Of a DNA stretch of 64,000 nt, positions 61,733 through 64,000 are shown in pieces. Under the pieces are notes generated by a model. That model worked only from the letters and a program-made list of their open reading frames with translations. It searched no databases and was not told where the DNA came from. The stretch is taken from the NCBI GenBank assembly GCA_037953745.1, contig JBAKBP010006558.1:1-64000 (forward strand), read 5' to 3'. Position numbers and translations under genes: made by a program. The DNA comes from Lithodes maja (lineage: Eukaryota > Arthropoda > Malacostraca > Decapoda > Lithodidae). Position 1 is the first letter of the stretch. Each line of letters begins with the position of its first letter.

Positions 61733-62285
61733 ATTATAGGTTTGAGTCCCGGAGGGAAGAATGAAGACCTAATATTTAGTAGTGGCCCCGAAATCATTGA
61801 CGATATGCCTATTACATAATAGCCCTCTTTCAAGCCCTAGCGCCAGCTCGTTTGAAACAGCCGCCACAGAGAGGTAGAGGAGCCACGTCATAAGCGCACG
61901 CTAATTCTCTTATGGAGTCGTCATTATGATTGGGTACTCACTACGAAAAAACTTCGTAAAATATAAAAAAAAAAAAATAACTTAAGAAATGCTATAATTA
62001 AGCTTCCCAACTTTGTGGATGACTTCCCGGGGATTCTTATTTGAGACGCTGAACTGCCCAGCGTCATTCCGCCTTCAATGACATATCAAGACTTAACTTA
62101 AAAGACATCAACGAATGGGAAGGGGATGAAAGGGAGGGCCCGCATCGTCAATGATTTCGGGGCCACTACTAAATATTAGGTTTTAATTTTTCCCTCCGGG
62201 ACTCAAACCTATAATTTATTAGTGGCCCCTCCATCATTGACGATATGCCTGATATCTCAAGACTGGAGGGGGACATTCGTGACAA
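61733..62285 (-). mobile_element. Solo end of a third DIRS element
   Basis: On the minus strand this matches the right terminal part of DIRS-2w: right-end extension (ATTATAGGTTTGAGTCC), terminal repeat with the poly(A) stretch, then the internal complementary region (62140-62250), ending near ACATTCGTGAC. Its sequence is diverged from DIRS-2w. There is no gag, RT or recombinase and no left repeat. The left boundary carries ATT like the other DIRS ends. The 62286-62459 stretch after it shows nothing recognisable. Confidence 0.75.
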
Positions 62286-62459
62286 TATCTAACACCACTA
62301 ACAAACCAACTATAGGTTGAGAAAAGACACTCAAGAAAGCTCTCTTAAATTTATTGTTTATACAGTATACAATATTTGGTATAGAAATAGAAAAGAAAAG
62401 TAGACCACATACTTCGAAGATAGTCTACTTATACATAACCACACAGGTACATGTAGGTA

Positions 62460-63350
62460 ATGAATATCACATGAGATTCACTGGTCATCAGGTGGTCCTG
62501 ATGTGGCGGCGTCTACGCCGTGGGACCACCTCCCGGAGCTGCCAACCGCGGATGGCTGCCGACCCTCCACGGCCGGAGACAAGATCAACGACCAGTGGAC
62601 GACAACCGGATGCTGGCCGCGGGGAGCAGTTTCGGGAGCCAAACCGTCACAACCATCCCCTGCCCCCTCCCTGGGGGCACGGGTCCTTGGAGCGGCTTCG
62701 GTCGCGCCGGGAATTTCCACACCTCTCACACCACACACACACATTACACAGTTTTTCCTACACCGAGAAATTACTCTCCGGCTGTCATTTCTCGAAGACT
62801 TCTTCTAGCCGGAGACATTGAGAGCAACCCAGGACCCACGTACACATACATATGTCCAACTTGCTCAAAACCCATCACTTCGAGTCGCCACACTAAGGGT
62901 TCAGTTCTCTGCAATTCATGCAGGAACTGGACCCACTTCACCTGTACAACACTTGCCTCCAAGAAACACTACACGAACACCTGGACCTGTTCCTCATGCC
63001 CCTCCCTCTCCCAGTCAAATCCCTCGCCTAAAACCCGTCCACCTCTCCTCCCCAACCCACCTAGCCTTCCCATATCATCCACTCCCCCCCCCATAAAACC
63101 CGTCCACCTCTCCTCCCTAACCCACCTAACCTTCCCATACCATCCACATCCTCAACTCAACACACCACACCCCATCCTAATCCATTCCAACCCCCATCTC
63201 CTGCTCCCCAATCCCCACCCCCACCTCACCCATCCCAACCCCCAGCCCCTCCCTTTGTCCTTTATAGAAACTCTGACTTCTAGTGAGAAGCAGAGGAGTA
63301 TCGTTATTTTGTCAAAGAATAAATATTCTTGAACATTATTTTAGTGAATC
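62460..63350 (+). mobile_element. 5' part of a LINE with 2A and PHD-finger coding region
   Basis: A GC-richer segment with an open frame that carries a 2A-type peptide and a Cys/His finger, as found at the N terminus of some CR1/L2-like LINE proteins. No endonuclease or RT follows; the segment ends where a minus-strand LINE 3' end begins. The start at 62460 is approximate. Confidence 0.6.
62610..63332 (+). CDS. LINE ORF fragment: 2A-type peptide, PHD-like finger, Pro-rich tail
   Basis: The first in-frame ATG is 62610; the frame is open from 62520. About 60 residues in, RRLLLAGDIESNPGP matches the 2A consensus D-(V/I)-E-x-N-P-G-P (DIESNPGP at 62814-62837), at which ribosomes skip a peptide bond. 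Immediately after comes a C4HC3 pattern (CPTC, CNSC, HFTC, CSSC), the spacing of a PHD finger. A long Pro/His/Leu-rich stretch then runs to the stop at 63332. 2A peptides just upstream of such fingers are known in APE-type LINEs. The protein is a fragment; the rest of the element is missing. Confidence 0.65.
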   Translation: MLAAGSSFGSQTVTTIPCPLPGGTGPWSGFGRAGNFHTSHTTHTHYTVFPTPRNYSPAVISRRLLLAGDIESNPGPTYTYICPTCSKPITSSRHTKGSVLCNSCRNWTHFTCTTLASKKHYTNTWTCSSCPSLSQSNPSPKTRPPLLPNPPSLPISSTPPPIKPVHLSSLTHLTFPYHPHPQLNTPHPILIHSNPHLLLPNPHPHLTHPNPQPLPLSFIETLTSSEKQRSIVILSKNKYS

Positions 63351-63352
63351 TC

Positions 63353-64000
63353 ATGTTGTTGTTGTCCCCTAAGCTGCCTGGCCGAACAGCCCCGAGTCCC
63401 TGAGAAAGGCCATGGCCATGATCGGGCTTTCCCACAGAGCTCTCATTGAGTGTAGATTGTGTTGTTGGCGTAAGTGGTTGTGTGAAATGCAGTCTTCTAT
63501 GATGTGTTTAATGGTATGGGGTGCTGTGTTACATCCCGGGCAGGCGTCGACAACGGAGTCATCCAGTCTCTTCTGATAGCTCAGGAGAGCTGGATGGTGT
63601 CCGCATCTCAGCCTGGCCAGGTGGACTCTGTCCTCGCGAGGAAGGGAGGATTCGGAAGGATGGATTTCGGGAGGTCGTGCATGCAGCTGCGTGTTGTCTG
63701 TGAGTGAGTGGATGGATCGGTGAGAGATATGAGTATGGATGTGCTTCTGGAAGTTGGTTCGGGGTGGGCAGGGAGGGAGAGAGGACAATAATTGTGTGTG
63801 ATACTGTGTGCTGGGTGTTGTTTTGATATTTCTTGGTGTCTGTGGGTGTGTTTCCATGTAGTTTAGTGGGTGGTCTTGGTTCGTGGAGGCTGCTGCCAGG
63901 AATTGAGTGCCTCTCATGTCCAGATGGTCTTTGACTTTGAGGATTTTGGTTTCTTGATGTAGGTGATCTGTGGGTGCAGTAGCTGTGCAGCCTGTAATGA
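63353..64000 (-). mobile_element. 3' end of a LINE with (AAC)n tail
   Basis: Minus-strand LINE whose 5' part lies beyond the window. It ends with the ORF2 stop, a short GGGGACAACAACAACA tail and the boundary at 63353. The last bases of its coding region match the end of the SINE-like element at 36796-37231. Confidence 0.75.
63369..64000 (-). CDS. LINE ORF2, C-terminal part (partial)
   Basis: Open from the window edge to the stop at 63369-63371. The first residues (ITGCTATAPTDHLHQETKIL) are typical of the region after the RT domain in jockey-like proteins. HLARLRCGHHPALLSYQKRL and CPGCNTAPHTIKHIIEDC form the conserved C-terminal Cys/His motif. It ends MAMAFLRDSGLFGQAA. No lesion is visible in this part. 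The real start is outside the window. Confidence 0.78.
   Translation of the reverse strand, partial: ITGCTATAPTDHLHQETKILKVKDHLDMRGTQFLAAASTNQDHPLNYMETHPQTPRNIKTTPSTQYHTQLLSSLPPCPPRTNFQKHIHTHISHRSIHSLTDNTQLHARPPEIHPSESSLPREDRVHLARLRCGHHPALLSYQKRLDDSVVDACPGCNTAPHTIKHIIEDCISHNHLRQQHNLHSMRALWESPIMAMAFLRDSGLFGQAA

Noticed and set aside
62814..62837. 2A motif as evidence of an integrated RNA virus
   Set aside because: It is followed directly by a PHD-like finger of LINE type and no viral polyprotein domain is nearby; 2A peptides are known in LINEs.

Overview
This 64 kb window is eukaryotic genomic DNA made almost entirely of transposable elements. I recognise no host gene, rRNA, tRNA or CRISPR array. 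The element mix is CR1-like LINEs with RRM-type ORF1, DIRS tyrosine-recombinase retrotransposons, a Gmr1-like Ty3/gypsy element, a Tigger transposon and TA/TTAA MITEs. Together with long AC microsatellites this fits an arthropod, most plausibly a decapod crustacean; that placement is inference from the element mix.

Region 1 (1-25322) is a train of plus-strand LINE copies joined head to tail. In order: A1 (5' end outside the window), a 5'-truncated A, a full B (holding a Tigger-derived fold-back MITE), a truncated B, a full A3, a full B2 (holding a TTAA MITE), a 5'-truncated C, and a truncated A4. Every junction lies exactly at the short-repeat/(AC)n tail of the preceding copy. The three families share a two-helix 3' hairpin whose outer helix covaries, a plausible recognition element for their reverse transcriptases.

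Region 2 (25323-61300) is one further LINE A copy (A5) blown apart by nested insertions. A GC-rich, minus-strand DIRS element (DIRS-1w, 26537-35472) has terminal inverted repeats, an internal complementary region and its own two retroposon insertions. A SINE-like element with a 13-bp target duplication sits at 36796-37231. A minus-strand Gmr1-like LTR element spans 37617-60299, with 2.14-kb LTRs, a SCAN-like gag and integrase upstream of RT. Its left LTR holds a plus-strand DIRS element (DIRS-2w, 39237-52188). That element carries a TA MITE and a TTAA MITE, and the TTAA MITE in turn holds an apparently intact Tigger transposon (47644-50385). The right LTR holds a second copy of the same TTAA MITE.

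Region 3 (61301-64000) holds a short stretch with no recognised feature, a solo end of a third DIRS element, the 5' part of a LINE encoding a 2A-type peptide followed by a PHD-like finger, and the 3' end of another LINE on the minus strand.

Most element genes are broken. The best-preserved are the Tigger transposase, the DIRS-2w gag and RT/RNase H, the gag-PR-IN polyprotein of the Gmr1-like element, the DIRS-1w recombinase, and LINE ORFs A1 (partial ORF2) and A3 ORF1.
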